Below are positions 38,335-51,700 of a DNA stretch of 64,000 nucleotides, piece by piece. The stretch comes from Leptodactylus fallax (Eukaryota > Chordata > Amphibia > Anura > Leptodactylidae). Location of the stretch: assembly GCA_947044405.1 (NCBI GenBank), contig CAMRHE010001084.1, positions 124,001 to 188,000 on the forward strand, in the 5' to 3' direction. The position numbers were made by a program, and so were the translations under genes. Every line of letters begins with the position of its first letter. The first letter of the stretch is position 1. The notes below the pieces were generated by a model. It saw only the letters and a program-made list of their open reading frames with translations. It was not told the DNA's origin and did not search any database.

Positions 38335-39990
38335 CAGATGTATGCCTAGTAATAAATTTGGCACATCTAGGGTTGTCCTAAAAACAGAAACATATATTTT
38401 CATCTGCTATGATTTTCACTAAAATTTGCACCATTTTCTGTCTTTATTATTCATATATCTGTTGAAAACATTCTACCCAACCCCTTCCAGGTAACCCCGC
38501 CCTCTATCCTAAGCACTTTTGAAAAGTGGCGAGAGGCAAGAAAAGTCTCAAATTTTAGCAAAAATATGACAAGAACCAAAAGTTTCCAATTTATTTCTTT
38601 TATGTCTCAGAACTAGTGAAATAATTGCAAATAGCTTACTGACCATGTATGTCATTTGATATTTCACTTTATGCATCGGCAATATTGGAATATTTAACTT
38701 ATTGGAAGCACTTGCTGTTGTATTATTTGATGCATTGACAAATAGGTAATGACAGAGGTATTATTATATATACAGCATGCCTGTGTATATTTTCACTTAC
38801 CGCTCACTGTACAGCTGCCACATTACATACAATAAAGACGCCCACGTAATGCACACAATGCATATTAGCTTTTGCTTTAGCTTCTCCTATCAATTACTGT
38901 TCCCTTCTTAAATGAAGATACATAACTGTTCTAACGTTGCTCATTACATCCATATCAATGCTATGTACCATTTCCAAATTGCTAAACCATCCGGTGCAAG
39001 AAATCATAACTTGCCGAGCAGCTGCGGATGTCCTACTCTAATTATTTGAAATGGCTTTTCCTTTTAAAGACAGTCCTTCAGGCTAATGAAATTCAGAAAT
39101 TGGCTTTGGTAATTCTCAAGCCAACCATTATGATCACTGCTCGCACTTCTCCAATGCAGTAGTCCCTGAGAGTGTGAAACCACAGGAACTAATGTGTTAT
39201 ATAGCAACATTTACTGCAAACATTCACTGAGGTCAAGAATACCATTTCCAGTTCACAATAGAATGCTGAATGCGTTAAGTGGAAGCTATCATCTATACTC
39301 AAATCTCTAATGGTACACTATATGACGTAGTTATAAGATAATCCAGCTATTAGATTTATTTAAATTAAATAACTCCAATATTAAATCATTTCATATAAAT
39401 GAGGAAGATAGACTAATACTGTTTAACTTTTAGACAGTACAAAGTTAGACTAGAATGTTTTATACTGCCCAAGATTTCAAAGTTTGAAAACCTGGTGTAC
39501 TTTTAGACTGTCTACTCTAACTTTACACCACTTTTGGTGCAATCTTTTGGTGCACTGTCCAGAATTTTCACGCATTGTTCAATATTTTTGAACAAATAAA
39601 GAGCTCCAGCTGCAGGGAAAAGGAAATTTCAACTTCAATAAATCACATGGAATCCAGCAAAGACATGACACCAGCAGGACGTGCTTATGTGTTGCAAGTT
39701 TACAACAAATCCTTAGTCATAGCCTGATTGTTTAATATTTTGGTAGATAGCTGGGGATCATATTATACCTTCTGACAGGGAAGGAGGGAAGCTAAACAGA
39801 TCTCAGAAGTTGGATCCTCGATTTCCCATTGATAGAAAAATTTATTTAGGGGTGAGAGGATATATAAGATTAACTATAAGATTACTCTAACATGCCTAAC
39901 TGGCAGAGCTACGTTTATAGAGTCACAAAACTACTAACAGCCCTTAGGTTGATGTGGCTCTGGGCAAAAATGAGCTTGACAGCCCTGCTC

Positions 39991-40345
39991 TAAGGGTAGG
40001 TTCACACTAACATTAATAAATGTCCATTGCTTTCGTCCATCACGGGATGAGAGCAACTGACATTAAATGAGAGTTCCAGGTGGACCCCCATGTCATGTTT
40101 TTCACTTTTCTGATAGAAGAAAAAGTTGTGCATGCAGGAATTTTTCTTCCATTACAAAAGTAAACAAACATGATGGAATACAGTGTCTCTGTCATAATGT
40201 ATACATTAGAGTCAATGGGAACGGACACAGATGTAGGGGACTTTGTGTCTATTACTCTGCTACAGTTAATTTCGGTTGCTGTCATGATATGACAGATGAC
40301 AGCAACAGACATTAATAACAGTAGTGTGAACATACTGTAGCCTAA
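39991..40345. mobile_element. MITE with 'TTCACACTA' ends
   Basis: 'TAGGTTCACACTAACATTAATAA' (TAGGTTCACACTA / ACATTAATAA) at the left is answered by 'ACATTAATAACAGTAGTGTGAACATACTG' (ACATTAATAA / TAGTGTGAACATA) at the right. A related fragment is at 62940-63150. Frames across it are not genes. Confidence 0.55.
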
Positions 40346-40461
40346 TAGTACAGTATAGTACACAGGAGATGCCATAAATGTGAGTCTCACCTCTGGATTC
40401 CCCCTTCCCCATTGGGAAAACAAGGATTCCCTGATACTACCTTACACCTCATCCAGATGTA

Positions 40462-40820
40462 CAAGTGCATCTCAATATCTTTGAAACGTTCATTCATTTC
40501 AGTAATACAATCCATAATCAGCGTCTTCCATGATTGTGTGTCCTACTGAACCAGACTGAGGGACCATTTATAGGCTTAGGAAACCTTGGCAGGTGACACA
40601 CAGAATTTACAATACTGAACTTTTTCACAATATTCTAATTTTCTTATATTTTGGTTTTCATTACCTGTAATCCATAATCAACATTTACAGAAATAAAACA
40701 CTTGAAATAGAACACTCTGTGTGTAAAGAATCTAGAAAATATAGGAGGTCACTTTTTTAATTTTAATTACTGAAAGAAATAAACATTTCAAAGATATTCT
40801 AATTTATTGTGATGCACGTG
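40462..40820. mobile_element. Tc1/mariner-type deletion derivative
   Basis: TA at 40460-40461 and 40821-40822. The left end is CAAGTGCATCTCAATATCTTTGAAA and the right end reads inward as CACGTGCATCACAATAAATTAGAATATCTTTGAAA; both share GTGCATC and ATATCTTTGAAA. The left arm has lost the AAATTAGAA segment. It is a short noncoding derivative of a 'GCATCTCAATAAATTAGAAT' element known in many fish and amphibians. Confidence 0.75.
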
Positions 40821-41263
40821 TAAATGTATTGAAGAATAATATGCTCTTATTTCCTATGTTTCCTTACAAGGTGCTGAAGCAAAAACCACCTCAATAATTG
40901 ACATGCTGTAGGTTTATAACTAGCAGTACAGGTCACTTTGCGCTGAAGTCTTTGGTCACAACATATGGATGAGATTTGCTCAAATGTCATTCAAAATGCT
41001 GCTACTATAGATAACCTGCTGCAATCACTCCCCATGTGTTCCCAGGCTGGAATCACACATGCAATTTTTAGAGCCAAAGTGATTAAAAAAGAAGGATGAT
41101 AATAAATGAAAAGGCCTGCTATTTTTCCTTTTCTTCATCCACTACTGTGTATAGCTAAAAAAATGCATTTAGAACTGTATGTGTTATACCAGCCATGCTG
41201 AAATTTCAACTGCCATTGCAAACATTTACAGTTGAAATCTATCGGCACTCCATTTCTTTCACA

Positions 41264-41994
41264 TTAAAGGGGTTTTCTGGGATAACTGGAAATCCCTACA
41301 CTAATCTAAACACCCTCCTACTTTCTAAATAACATAATTAATCAAAAATGTATATTTACCCATATTCCTGGGGCGGTCATTATACTTACAGTACCTTCCA
41401 TGCTTCTTCCTGGGGGGACCGCTCCTCCTTCATTACTGATTCCGCAGACACGCCCTCTTCTCCAAGCGCTGCTCTACGCACTGGTGCCGATAATCCACCT
41501 CTACTGCGCAGCTTTCACGCATGTGCAGTAGAGGTGGATCATCGCTGCAGTGAACAGAGCAGCGCTGGAGAAGAGTGCACGCCTGCAGAATCAGTAAAGA
41601 AGTAGGGGCTGTCCCTCAGGAAAAAGCGTGGAAGGAAGAGAGATATGTATACAGTATAATGGGGTCGTGGGTTGGGCTGAGTAGGTAGGGAAGGGCTAGT
41701 AGTGGACGGGATAGCTAGAGAGACAGGGAGGGGTCTATAAGGGAGGGAGAAGAGAGAGGAGGGAGGGAGTGAGGATGGAGGGGGGAGTAAGGTGAGAGGG
41801 GTTAGTCTGGAAGTTACATAGCAGGAAGCTGAACCATGTAAACAAATGCAGGAGATACTAGGAGCTACCAGAGACACGTAGAAATCACTCAAAACACGGC
41901 TAAAGGTATATGGGTGCATTTATTAACCCATTAATAGCACTAACAGACATTTAAAAAAAAAAATAATAATTTTTTGCCCGGAAAACCCCTTTAA
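41264..41994. mobile_element. T2/Kolobok-like MITE, 730 bp
   Basis: TTAAAGGGGTTTTCTGGG at the left; CCCGGAAAACCCCTTTAA at the right, an almost perfect inverted pair with terminal TTAA. It contains the hairpin 'AATCCACCTCTACTGCGCAG' with its partner 'GTAGAGGTGGATCATC' (about 41490-41543) and a GA-rich stretch, 41670-41800. No coding frame of note. Confidence 0.75.
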
Positions 41995-43036
41995 TCATAA
42001 AAAAAAAAATTACATTTGTAAATTGCAGGACATGCTATATAAAAGATAAAAGTGGTAAAATGTGTGGTCAATCTGTATTTAATGCTGTACTAGTAACATA
42101 ACTACAACTAACATACAAAATACCAACAAGAACAATGGCATAAACAATAATAATAAAAATTTGAACTCAAGCAAAACTAAAGTAAAATAGAAAAGTAGAG
42201 CAAGGTTGAAAACTGTAAAATGTCACCATATTGGGAGAAAGAAAGTCTTCTTTCATAGCAATTTGCCTGGTTCTGCTGATTTCTTTGAAATGTCAGTTCT
42301 ATGGGATGTCCATTCCTTTATCAGTGGATTGCACCTGTTTCTGACTTTGATTTGGTGAGGCTGCTTTAAATTTTTTTTTTTTTTTTAAAGTAGAGCACAT
42401 CTATCAAAGGACACTATATACTGAACATCCAGAGGAAAAATGCAGTGCTCCAATTTTCCAAAAATTTATTTCTTACACTATAAACATAGTTTTTATAATG
42501 AATCCATAAAACGCTCGGTTTAAAAATATATTAATTCAGGATCGCAGTTTGGAACCAGCAATAGGCTGTTTCTTGAGTGGCATTTAATGGATCTCTGTCT
42601 GGGCATTATTATTTTATGGCATTTATCTACTAGTAGAAAGCTGTATAGTTAAAGTGCTGTCAATTAAGTGAGTAAAGTCACAGAAATAATGTGTGAAAGG
42701 AAAAATGAAAAACTTTTAAAATTATATATTAGATTTGTGATTTTACTTCACAGTGATTGAAATGTATAATTAGGGTATTGGAAATATAATATCAAAAAAG
42801 GTAGATGCATAGATTGACAGACAGAAAGCACATTTTATCTGGCCTTTTTTTTTTTTAGGCATATTTTTATCATGAGGTAGAAGATTGGTGGGACTCTATA
42901 AACAGCAATATTGATAGTCTAATTTTTTTTTTTCTGAACCAAGGAGATTTGCTCTCAAAAAAACAACTATGACTGTGGCAGACTTGAGTTGTCCAAGTAT
43001 AGTGGCCATGCAGAGGCGTAGCTAAGGGTTCAGCAC

Positions 43037-43134
43037 AGGGGGGGGGCAGGGCGCCGGGGGGCCCCCCCCCCGGGCCCCCCCCCCCCCCCCGGGGGGGGGG
43101 GGGGGGGGGGGCGCCCCCGCCCCGCCCCGCCGCC

Positions 43135-43203
<69 letters not shown>

Positions 43204-43222
43204 CCCCCCCCCCCCCCCCCCC
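43037..43222. repeat. Extreme G/C homopolymer tract
   Basis: Alternating runs of G and C, including about 21 G (43091-43111) and 65 consecutive C (43136-43200), then 21 C after one T. Copy 1 of the same hAT has only a modest G-run near its matching end. The polyglycine frames on the minus strand are translations of this tract. Confidence 0.97.
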
Positions 43223-43762
43223 GACCCACATTATCCTCACCTGTACACCCATCCTGCTGCTACCCCAATTATAAAATATATAATGTAACCCCCCATAATG
43301 AATAATACCCCCAAGTGCATCTTTAAATTAATAACTTCCCTGTGCACCCCCCTTTAAATACTGCCCCTTATTAATAATGCCCCAGATGTTTCCTAATTGA
43401 AAAGGGAAAAAAAAAAAACCAAGGGAAAAAAAAATTATTGGGGTTCCAATACCCGGAACCCCCATGATCAGCTGTTTGAATGAACCGTGGTACCTGTGTA
43501 AGCGCCGTGACACCTTCTCTGTTTACATAGTGTCATTCTTTTCATAGCGTCCATGTAATGTAACTAAAGCCTCGTCCTATACACGTCTATGTGACAAGGC
43601 TGGAATTACATCACATGGTCACTATATACAGACAGTGTATGATATAAACAGGCGCCATAGACCCTTCATACAGCTCATCAGTGGGGAATCACTTATCTCT
43701 TATTGATGTTTTATTCTGAGGATAGACCATCAATAAAAATGAGCTGGAAAACTCCTTAAGGC

Positions 43763-44100
43763 TTAGGCTGTGTTCACACGGAGTTTTTTGGCAGCAGATT
43801 TTGACGCGGAATCCGCCTCAAAATCCGCCTGAAAAAACTCCTCCCATTCATTTCAATGGGAGTCAGTAGCGTTTTTTTCCGCTAGTGGAAAAAAAAAGCA
43901 ACATGACCTATCTTGCCGCGGATTCTGCCCGCGGTGTCCGCGGCTCGAGCTGCGCTCCTGATTAGGCCCATTCATCTGGGCTTAATCAGGAGCGGTTAGC
44001 CGCGACGGAATGCTGATGCACGGCATCGGAATCCCGTCGCGGCTGACCGCGGCAAAAACTCCGGGAGTGGAAAATTTTCCGCCGTGTGAACACAGCCTAA
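43763..44100. mobile_element. 'TTCACACGG' palindromic MITE nested in hAT copy 2
   Basis: TTAGGCTGTGTTCACACGG at the left is mirrored by CCGTGTGAACACAGCCTAA at the right. It is absent at the matching place in copy 1, so it arrived after the two copies separated. The interior is CpG-rich ('cgcggctgaccgcggc'). Confidence 0.8.
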
Positions 44101-44656
44101 GGCCCCATGTAGCATCCCGCAGCAAAAAACAGCTGCGGGAAAAACCGCGGCGGCGACGCATCGTGGTTTTTCCTGCAGCATTTTGCACAGAAAGTTCACT
44201 GAGGTTTCCTCTGCGGACTTTCTGCTTCAATTAAATCTATAGGGAAACCGCTGGCGTTTCCGTAGGTATAATCGACATGGTGCGATTTCCAAAACTGCGA
44301 CTGTTTTGGAAATCGCAGCGTTTCCAATGCGCATATTTTACTGTAAATTCGGGATGGGATAGAGGCCCCATGTGGCGAAAAAAAACGTGGCATTCTAGCA
44401 AATCCCATCCACACATAGTGGAAAAATATGTGCAGCAGACGCACCGTGATTTCCAAAACCGTTGCAGTTTTGGAAATTGCAGCATTTCAATTATACCTAT
44501 GGAAACACTGGCGGTTTCCATATAGGTGTATTGAAAACAGAAAGTCCACAGGGGAAACCTCTGCGGACCTTCTGTGAAAAGTGCTGCAGGAAAAACCACA
44601 ATGGTTTTTCCTGCAGCGCTTTTTTTTGCAGCAGCCCGCTACGTGGGGCCTTAGTC
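44101..44656. mobile_element. 'GGCCCCACGT' palindromic element nested in hAT copy 2
   Basis: It corresponds to 12778-13332 of copy 1 in reverse orientation, with TTAA after it (44657-44660). The left edge abuts the TTCACACGG MITE. It carries the same repeated 'gatttccaaaactgc' and 'ggtataatcgacatg' units. Confidence 0.75.
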
Positions 44657-45918
44657 TTAATAAAGCCCAAGTGCCACTTTAATTAAATTAATTGACCCTC
44701 ATATTATGCCCCTGATTCCCCCTGACATAAATACTGCACCTCTAATGGCTCCTTATATTAATGACCACCCCCTTATGTTCATAATGCCTTGTAATATAAA
44801 TGATGCCCCCTAATGGCCCCTTATATAAATAACCTCCCCATTGTCATAATGCTCCCTAATGAATCCTCCCTTTATAGTTATATTTCCCCCTCCTATCCAC
44901 CCCTTATACTATTAATACAGGTATACCAACAAAAAAAAAGTCATACTCACCTGCGATGATGAAAGGAGCCGCCGGCTCTTCCTCCCTGTCCATGCGCATG
45001 ACGTCTGTGTCTGAGCGCGGGCGGCGCGATGTTGTGACGTCATCACGCCGCCCGTGCTGAGAAGCAGACATCCGTCTGTGGTCTTGGCGTCTTGTAAACC
45101 GCAGGCCTGTATTGGCTTGCGGTTTACAAGACCGTTAAGCACCAGGAAGCATTGTAACTAGATCAGTGTCTGCAAACACCGATCTAGTTAGAAATAAAGG
45201 ATGTATTAATGGCGGCCCCGGGGTGGGCCCCCGAAGACTCATTGGGCCCGGGGCAGCCGCCCCTCCGCTGGCTACGCCTCTGTGGCCATGCAATATTATA
45301 GGTGTGTCCTGTGCTCTTAGCCAGACATTTCCAGATATGTGTATCACAAGTTTAAGGGGTTTTCACAGTAAAGATATTTACGTTATTACGATATAAATGT
45401 CTGATAGATGTGGGTCCTATATACGGATCCTGCACCTTTCTCTAAAATGTGTTTCCGCTATGGTCAGGCTATACAGAAACAGCAAAGCTCTAAGCAACAC
45501 TGTTTCCAGAACTCTCATAGAAGTGAATGGGAGATGTGGAAGCAACTTAGCTCACTGTTCTACCCTGTTTCCATAACTCCCATTCACTTTTGTGGGAGTT
45601 AAAGAAACAGCGTAGCTCAGATCTACTCTGTTTCGGTACAGCCATATCATAGATGAAAGCCTTCTTAGTGAGGTCAGGGCCAAGTATGTAGTGGTAAACA
45701 GAGGCTCATAGAGGGTCATTTTAGAGAAAGGTTCAGGGACCATAGGTAGTATGGTACTGTGTTAGTCAAAACATTTTTGTAATGTAAAATATTTTTGTAT
45801 CACAATTGATAAAAGTATTGTAGGAGTGAGTTTATTAATAAGTTTTGGAAATAGATGATATATCATATCATGTCCCCTGGATGCTTGACTTTTTCACGTA
45901 AGGGAAGCTAAGATTACC

Positions 45919-46265
45919 TTAAATGGGTTTTCCCACAAAACAAGTTATCCCCTATAACTTGCAGATCCCACTGATCAGGAGAATGGAGGACTTTTGTCCC
46001 ACCATTCTGAATGGATTGGTGGTTGGGCAACATGCACACCACTTCATTCATTTCAATTGCAGAGCCAGAGATAGCCAAAATACAGTGCTTCCCTCTCTCC
46101 GGTACTCCCATTGAAATGAATGGAGTGTGTGTGTTCTGTGTGACCATCACGCCATTCAGAACGTGGCACAAAATTCCCCCTTTCTCTGTTGTGATCAGTG
46201 AGGGTGTAACGGTTGGACCCACCCTGATATGCAAGATGACTTGATTCGAGGGAAAACTCCTTTCA
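45919..46265. mobile_element. MITE with 'TTAAATGGGTTTTCCC' ends
   Basis: TTAAATGGGTTTTCCCAC at the left and GGGAAAACTCCTTTC at the right are near inverted repeats. The interior has 'TATAACTTGCAGATCCCACTGATCAG', here split as TATAACTTGCAG / ATCCCACTGATCAG, typical of dispersed amphibian MITEs. No gene. Confidence 0.5.
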
Positions 46266-48603
46266 TCATAGATTTTTTGGTACACATTTACATTTTAGCA
46301 GCTAAACAATCTTTATTAGCTACTAAAGACCAACTCCCAGTCACATACATATTTTTACAAGAATTAATTGAAAAAACTTCATTTCTTTCCTTTTAAGCAG
46401 AAACCACGTTTGTTGAAAAAAACCTTGGGGTAAATGGGAACTGTTTTTCATATTCATTATGTCGGATTTTCCAAAATATTCTGTTATTTTATGATAAATT
46501 TAGGGAAGGGCAAGGTATAAACATTTGTCCATGTAATGTTTTTATATTCTTTTTTAAGTCGATTATACTATGATAATATTTTATGTAGTAATAAAAAAAG
46601 ATTTAAGACAAAAATATATTTGTCGATGCAAGAATACAGAGGACCTTTCATCAGATGGGTTCACAAATGAATGACTGAGATGTTAGCTATTTCAGAGTTC
46701 CATCAATACCCTGAGTGTGTTGTTTTACATGAATTATCAGTTTTATGTTGTATTTCCACCTATTCATATTTCAAAAACCACTCTGACTTTGCTGCTGGCT
46801 TCCACTTCCTTTCTCCTTATAATAGTAATCTTCTGTGTGTAATATCTCTATGCACATTATTCTGCATAAAAAGTTAATGTATCCATTGTATCCTAGGTTA
46901 AACTTGTTATGTTTCAAATGCATGTTCTAAATAGCTGATAATAGCGAGCACAGAAGGACTGTGTTGACCAGTGACAAAATGTCAAGATGTCATATGTAAT
47001 ATCACAGTGAATGTTGGCAAAGGGTTAAAAAAAACAAAAACAAATGAAGGATTGAGAGAGCAGATGTAAAGAGATGCTACACTAAAGGTTTTCACATACG
47101 TTAGTGAAAAGTCAGATAAACCACCAATTTTGGTAGGACAGGTCAATATCTTTATCATACATGTACTGGGGCCTTCATATTCACAAATTGTACATGGAGC
47201 TATAAGGGCTGTTACAGTTCATGCTGCCCTAGGCATTGGATTAAATACACTCCAGGTTTCTAAGTTGCCATCATGTGTCAATGCAATAAAACCAAATTAA
47301 TATTATCAGTACACAAAGAAAACTGCTATAGTATACACAGGCATATACTCACTGCATATATGCACCCATATTGATGCTCAGTTACTACACACATATGTAC
47401 ACTTACTGGTGATGTGTCCTCCCTTTCCTGCGCTCTTTCATGGACATGTCCAGATATGTATATCACATGTTAAAGGGCTTAGTCCCTCGTTGTGCTAATT
47501 CTTACATTCTCAGGGCACTGCATGGAGCTGGAAGTCTTCTCTCTCTGCCTCATTGGATGACGCTCCAACTCTGGGACGGACTGACCCCACTTTACTCAGC
47601 ATACAAGTAGCAGGAATAAAACAGAGTCAGTCAGGTTACCCAGAGTTGGAGTAACATGTTAACTATCCTATTTGTGTCTTTGTGTGATCAAATCTTTTTT
47701 TGTGGGTTTGTGGGGGGATGCAGCTATACCTGTCACTGCAAAGCTCCCCCATTCCCTCAATGCACAACCATGCTCACAAAGTACACAGAGAAGCTTGGAT
47801 TGTGAAACAGTGGAATGAAATGTCACCCACAGCTTTCATTGTCTGCTTGTGCTCACCATACCGTGCACACCCATTTACAGTCATTACTGCTGCACCCCCT
47901 CTGCTTCAGTGCAACCACACATCCATAGCAGCATGTAGTCATGGATGGTGTACCACAATGCTGTAGTCGGACAGCTTTCAGCCAGAAAATACATCTCATG
48001 TTTTACATCTGTTTGGCAGATCCATTTAATGGATTCAAATTCTGATCAGCTGTTTCGGCTGCCAAAAGCCATATAACTAGGTATTTTGCTGGAAGCAGCC
48101 CTGCTCCTATTCAAGTAAATGGGAGGAGGGGTTCAGTTCCAGGCACTACTGATATGCAGTACAGAGCTGTGTACACTGTATGCAGCTTCCGGTCTCTACA
48201 GTGTAGTGGTGGTACCTGGAACTGCAGCCCCACTCCCATTCACTTGAATAGGAGCGGGGCTGCTTTCGTCCGTATACCTAATATATGGCTTCCGGCATCT
48301 GAAACATATGATTGGAATCCTGGTCATATCCTGGTCATGTACTGGTGTCAGACCCTGACTGATATGATACTGATGATCTATCCTATCATCAATATCAATT
48401 ACCTTCAGATCCCGGACAACCCTTTTAGATACTATTATAATTCAATTTCCTTTTAATACCATGAAATACCTTTAAATAATTCTGGGTAGTTTTAGTTTAC
48501 TTTTGGTGTTCCTGTGGGGACTTCATAATAAACAGGGGCCCTCCTCATTTATCATATGAGGAGTACATGTTGATTTTTAGGCTGATCTAAATGTATGTTG
48601 GTT
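46266..48603. other. Intronic sequence with decayed MITE traces
   Basis: A small inverted pair, 'CTCCAACTCTGGGACGG' and 'CCCAGAGTTGGAG', lies at 47550-47653. 48030-48425 resembles dispersed 'GATCAGCTGTTT...GATCTATCCTATC' amphibian repeats, with 'CCCATTCACTTGAATAGGAG' pairing to 'CTCCTATTCAAGTAAATGGG'. No gene. Confidence 0.5.
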
Positions 48604-48722
48604 GGTGGCTCAGTGGTTAGCACAACAGGACAACATCTGCAAGGAGTTTGTATGTGCTCTCTGTAAATCGCTGTGGAATATTATGGTGCTTTATGAGTAA
48701 AGCAAAATAAATAAAATAATAT
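48604..48722 (+). mobile_element. tRNA-derived SINE, internally deleted
   Basis: GGTGGCTCAGTGGTTAGCAC at 48605 is a tRNA-like pol III A box. It is followed directly by 'GACAACATCTGCAAGGAGTT' and a tail 'GTGGAATATTATGGTGCTTTATGAGTAAA' (GTGGAATATTATGG / TGCTTTATGAGTAAA) ending in AAATAAATAAAA. The region that should hold the B box (GGTTCAAATCC) is deleted. It has been retroposed by LINE machinery and is now inactive. Confidence 0.75.
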
Positions 48723-51700
48723 GTTTTTATTATGTGTATGAACATGGCCTAATACTCACCTAGCTTCTGTTCATGCTCATTTATGGCTTTTCTTATGGTC
48801 TGTTTCTTTACAATGGAGTTGACTTTAAGTTACCAGCTTTGCCAGCTCATTCCATCTTCTTACAGTCCAATATGTCTATAATAGGTGTCAGCACAGTCTT
48901 AGACTACAGCTGTTCTAAAAAGGCATGGACACATCTGTCATCACGGTTATTTCCAGAACTGCACTAATGGCTTAGAGCTGGCAAAAAGATCTTATTCAAC
49001 CTTTACATTATTTCTAAAGTGCCTTTCCCACTCTGCAGCTTATTTAACACAGGATGTACTATATTTAACAACTAGTATAGAAGCTATTTAGGGCATAAAA
49101 AGTATTTGCCACTAATTGACCATTTTAGACTAGTTTCATACAGCTATAATGTGGCTGCATTTGACATCATAGGGGGAGGGGATATCCAGGTATCTATAAT
49201 TGGCCTTAAAGAGAAAAGACACTGAATAAAATATTTTCCTATTACCCATAAACTATATCTGCACATAGTTTACCAAAGCAGGTAGTTAGAATTCGCCACA
49301 CAGCCTTAAACAGTGGAGTGCCCCAGACCCAGCATCCATAAAAAGCAAGATGACGACGGTCACATGATTTCACATAATTTATCCCTGTGGCTTTCTTGGC
49401 TGTCCCCAAGTGCATCTACGCATGAGAGAATGCAGTTTATTGGCCCAAATATTTAGGGGCATTTAGAAACATGGCCAGCCCCTTTAAGATCATGAAAAGT
49501 AATAAAAGGTCTTTACCAGCACAATATAGAAAAAGTAATAAAGGGGGTAGCAAGCTATAAATACCCCAAGGAAATCAATAGTAAATGTGCAAAGGGTATA
49601 GCATGTAATGTCCTGCATGTTACTCTATTAGAACTATACTGCTTGCCATTTGACCACAATCAAGTCCAAAAAGCCATAATTTTACTTTAATGTCTACGGT
49701 TATCCTTGCAGCGCTTCCATTTCTAATTAAATTTCTGCTCAAGATGAAAAGAAATTGCTTAGTGGAGATTGTGCTAAAGATTTATCAAATTGTTTAGCAA
49801 ATAAGTGTTTCATGTGTCTTTGAAATGAGCTGTTATTAGCCGTTGAAGGATTAACAACACTGCCAAAGTTTGGTGTGCTACAAAGATCAAAAGAAAGGGC
49901 TTACTCCTCTATTCAAAATCATTGACTTACAAAATCCAAATATTATTTTTGGTAGCTTTTCCAACTGATTTGATGTTTTCAGAGCCAGAGTATTGTCACC
50001 TCTTCTGAAGAGCTCTCAATCAAGCCAATACCTGTATTACTGGAATATAACAGGCTGATTGAAGTAAATAATTGGCTTTCCACAAGAGTAGTACAGAGCA
50101 TGCCAGGAGAGAGATGGAGCTTCATTAAAATAATGACATCCGTCAACAACTAATTACCATTGCATATCTGCACTTGCCACATCTATATATACAGCAAAGC
50201 AATTTCACATGGCAGGAACATCAATATTTTCTTTTAAATTACATTATTTACTACGTAAATGGGTAGCCTACTTATATTTTTCATATGCTTTCTTAATACG
50301 TTACCCAGATTAACAATTTTAGTCCTTGTATATAGAGGACTGACATGATCCATGAAATTAATGAGTTCCCACTCAATGATAGAGCAAGAAAAGCAACAAG
50401 TACAAATGTGTATTTTCTTATCTTGCCCCTTAGCTCAATACATCCTGAGATGTGCTGCATAAACTGACGAAATTTTTAAAAAATACAACAAAAAAAACAT
50501 GGCAATACTCTGTCACAAGATGTCTATTCTATGCGTACCTGTGTGGTCACCTCTTGATTGTACTGTGAATTGTTGCCTGGGAAATTTTATTTATACAGTA
50601 TATACGGTATATCTATATCTATATATAGATATATACTTTTTTTTTTTAATCCTGTCTCTATATTATATTGAATTTATTTTATGAGAAATTGGAGTGCATA
50701 ACAAACACCACATGATAAAGTGTATACAATAGTTTCCCAACAGTCACTTGCGACCCCCAGGATAACAGTCTTAGTAGTTAAATAGGGATCAGTCATCTAA
50801 AAGAAAACTAAGGCATAGACTAGGGTGCAAGGCTGAACTTACTATAACAACTTACATTCTGTCTGAATAGCTGCTATTGAGTACCTGCTGCTACAATTGA
50901 AAAGTTCACTGAAAGTTTTACCTGTTGTAATAATAAATTGCAGTTGTATAAATACGTATAAAGTTCATGCCAGTAAAGTATCAGCATAAAACTGATTGCA
51001 ATTTTTTTTTTACTTTGATGAAAAAAATTGTATGCAGGGACAGAAAAGATTGTAACCTACAGTAGGTTTTGTTCATGCTGGATTTGATCTTGACAGGACA
51101 AATAACATTATATACTGCTCTTTTTCTGCCAAGAACTATACAAACAATGGAAAATTGACAGATCCATTAAATTGTATCAAACCAGTCAAGGTTTCTGTTA
51201 AGATGGATTCCATGACACACTGTGAACAAAGCATGAGCATGTACAATATAGCAATATAGCAAAGTGGGTACAAAGTCAGACCCACAGAGATAGAATAATA
51301 CAGAGATTAGTAATATAGTGTGTAGATTCTGGAGAAGTGGAGTTGTGTCGGTCTGTGTTAATAATAATATTTTATTATATTATATTATAACACATAAAAA
51401 ATCTGAGAGTACAGTGAGAGTGTTTTTAAAGAGAGTGACAAACACCAGCTACCATTTACTCCTCGTATCGCCTCTTGTCATTTTGACATTACCAAGCCTG
51501 TTTTTGCATTAAAGAACTAGAAAATGGTTACTTAGAATCCTAGGAATCCTCAATATGTCATAACAGCACTTCTCGTAGACGCTGAACCAGTTTGGACCTG
51601 ATACAAACTTTTTGTCTGAAACAGTGATCTGTGTGAAAACAATTCACTACTTTCTTTCCAGAACTTTTTATAACAGACTGATAAAAATGGGCATAAACTG

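Larger units (their letters stand above)
43011..45282 (-). mobile_element. Non-autonomous hAT element, copy 2
   Basis: It begins CAGAGGCGTAGCTAAGG and ends GGCTACGCCTCTG, with a perfect 8-bp duplication TGGCCATG at 43003-43010 and 45283-45290. Its interior is the reverse complement of copy 1 (12063-14159): both contain the 'ATAACTATAAAGGGAGGATT' block and the same nested palindrome. Copy 2 carries one additional insertion (43763-44100) and the G/C homopolymer tract. No transposase. Confidence 0.94.

Noticed and set aside
42870..43252. Glycine/proline-rich open frames on the minus strand
   Set aside because: They are translations of the G/C homopolymer tract in hAT copy 2.
48604..48625. Possible tRNA gene (A-box match)
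   Set aside because: Only the A box is present; the B box is missing and a SINE tail follows.
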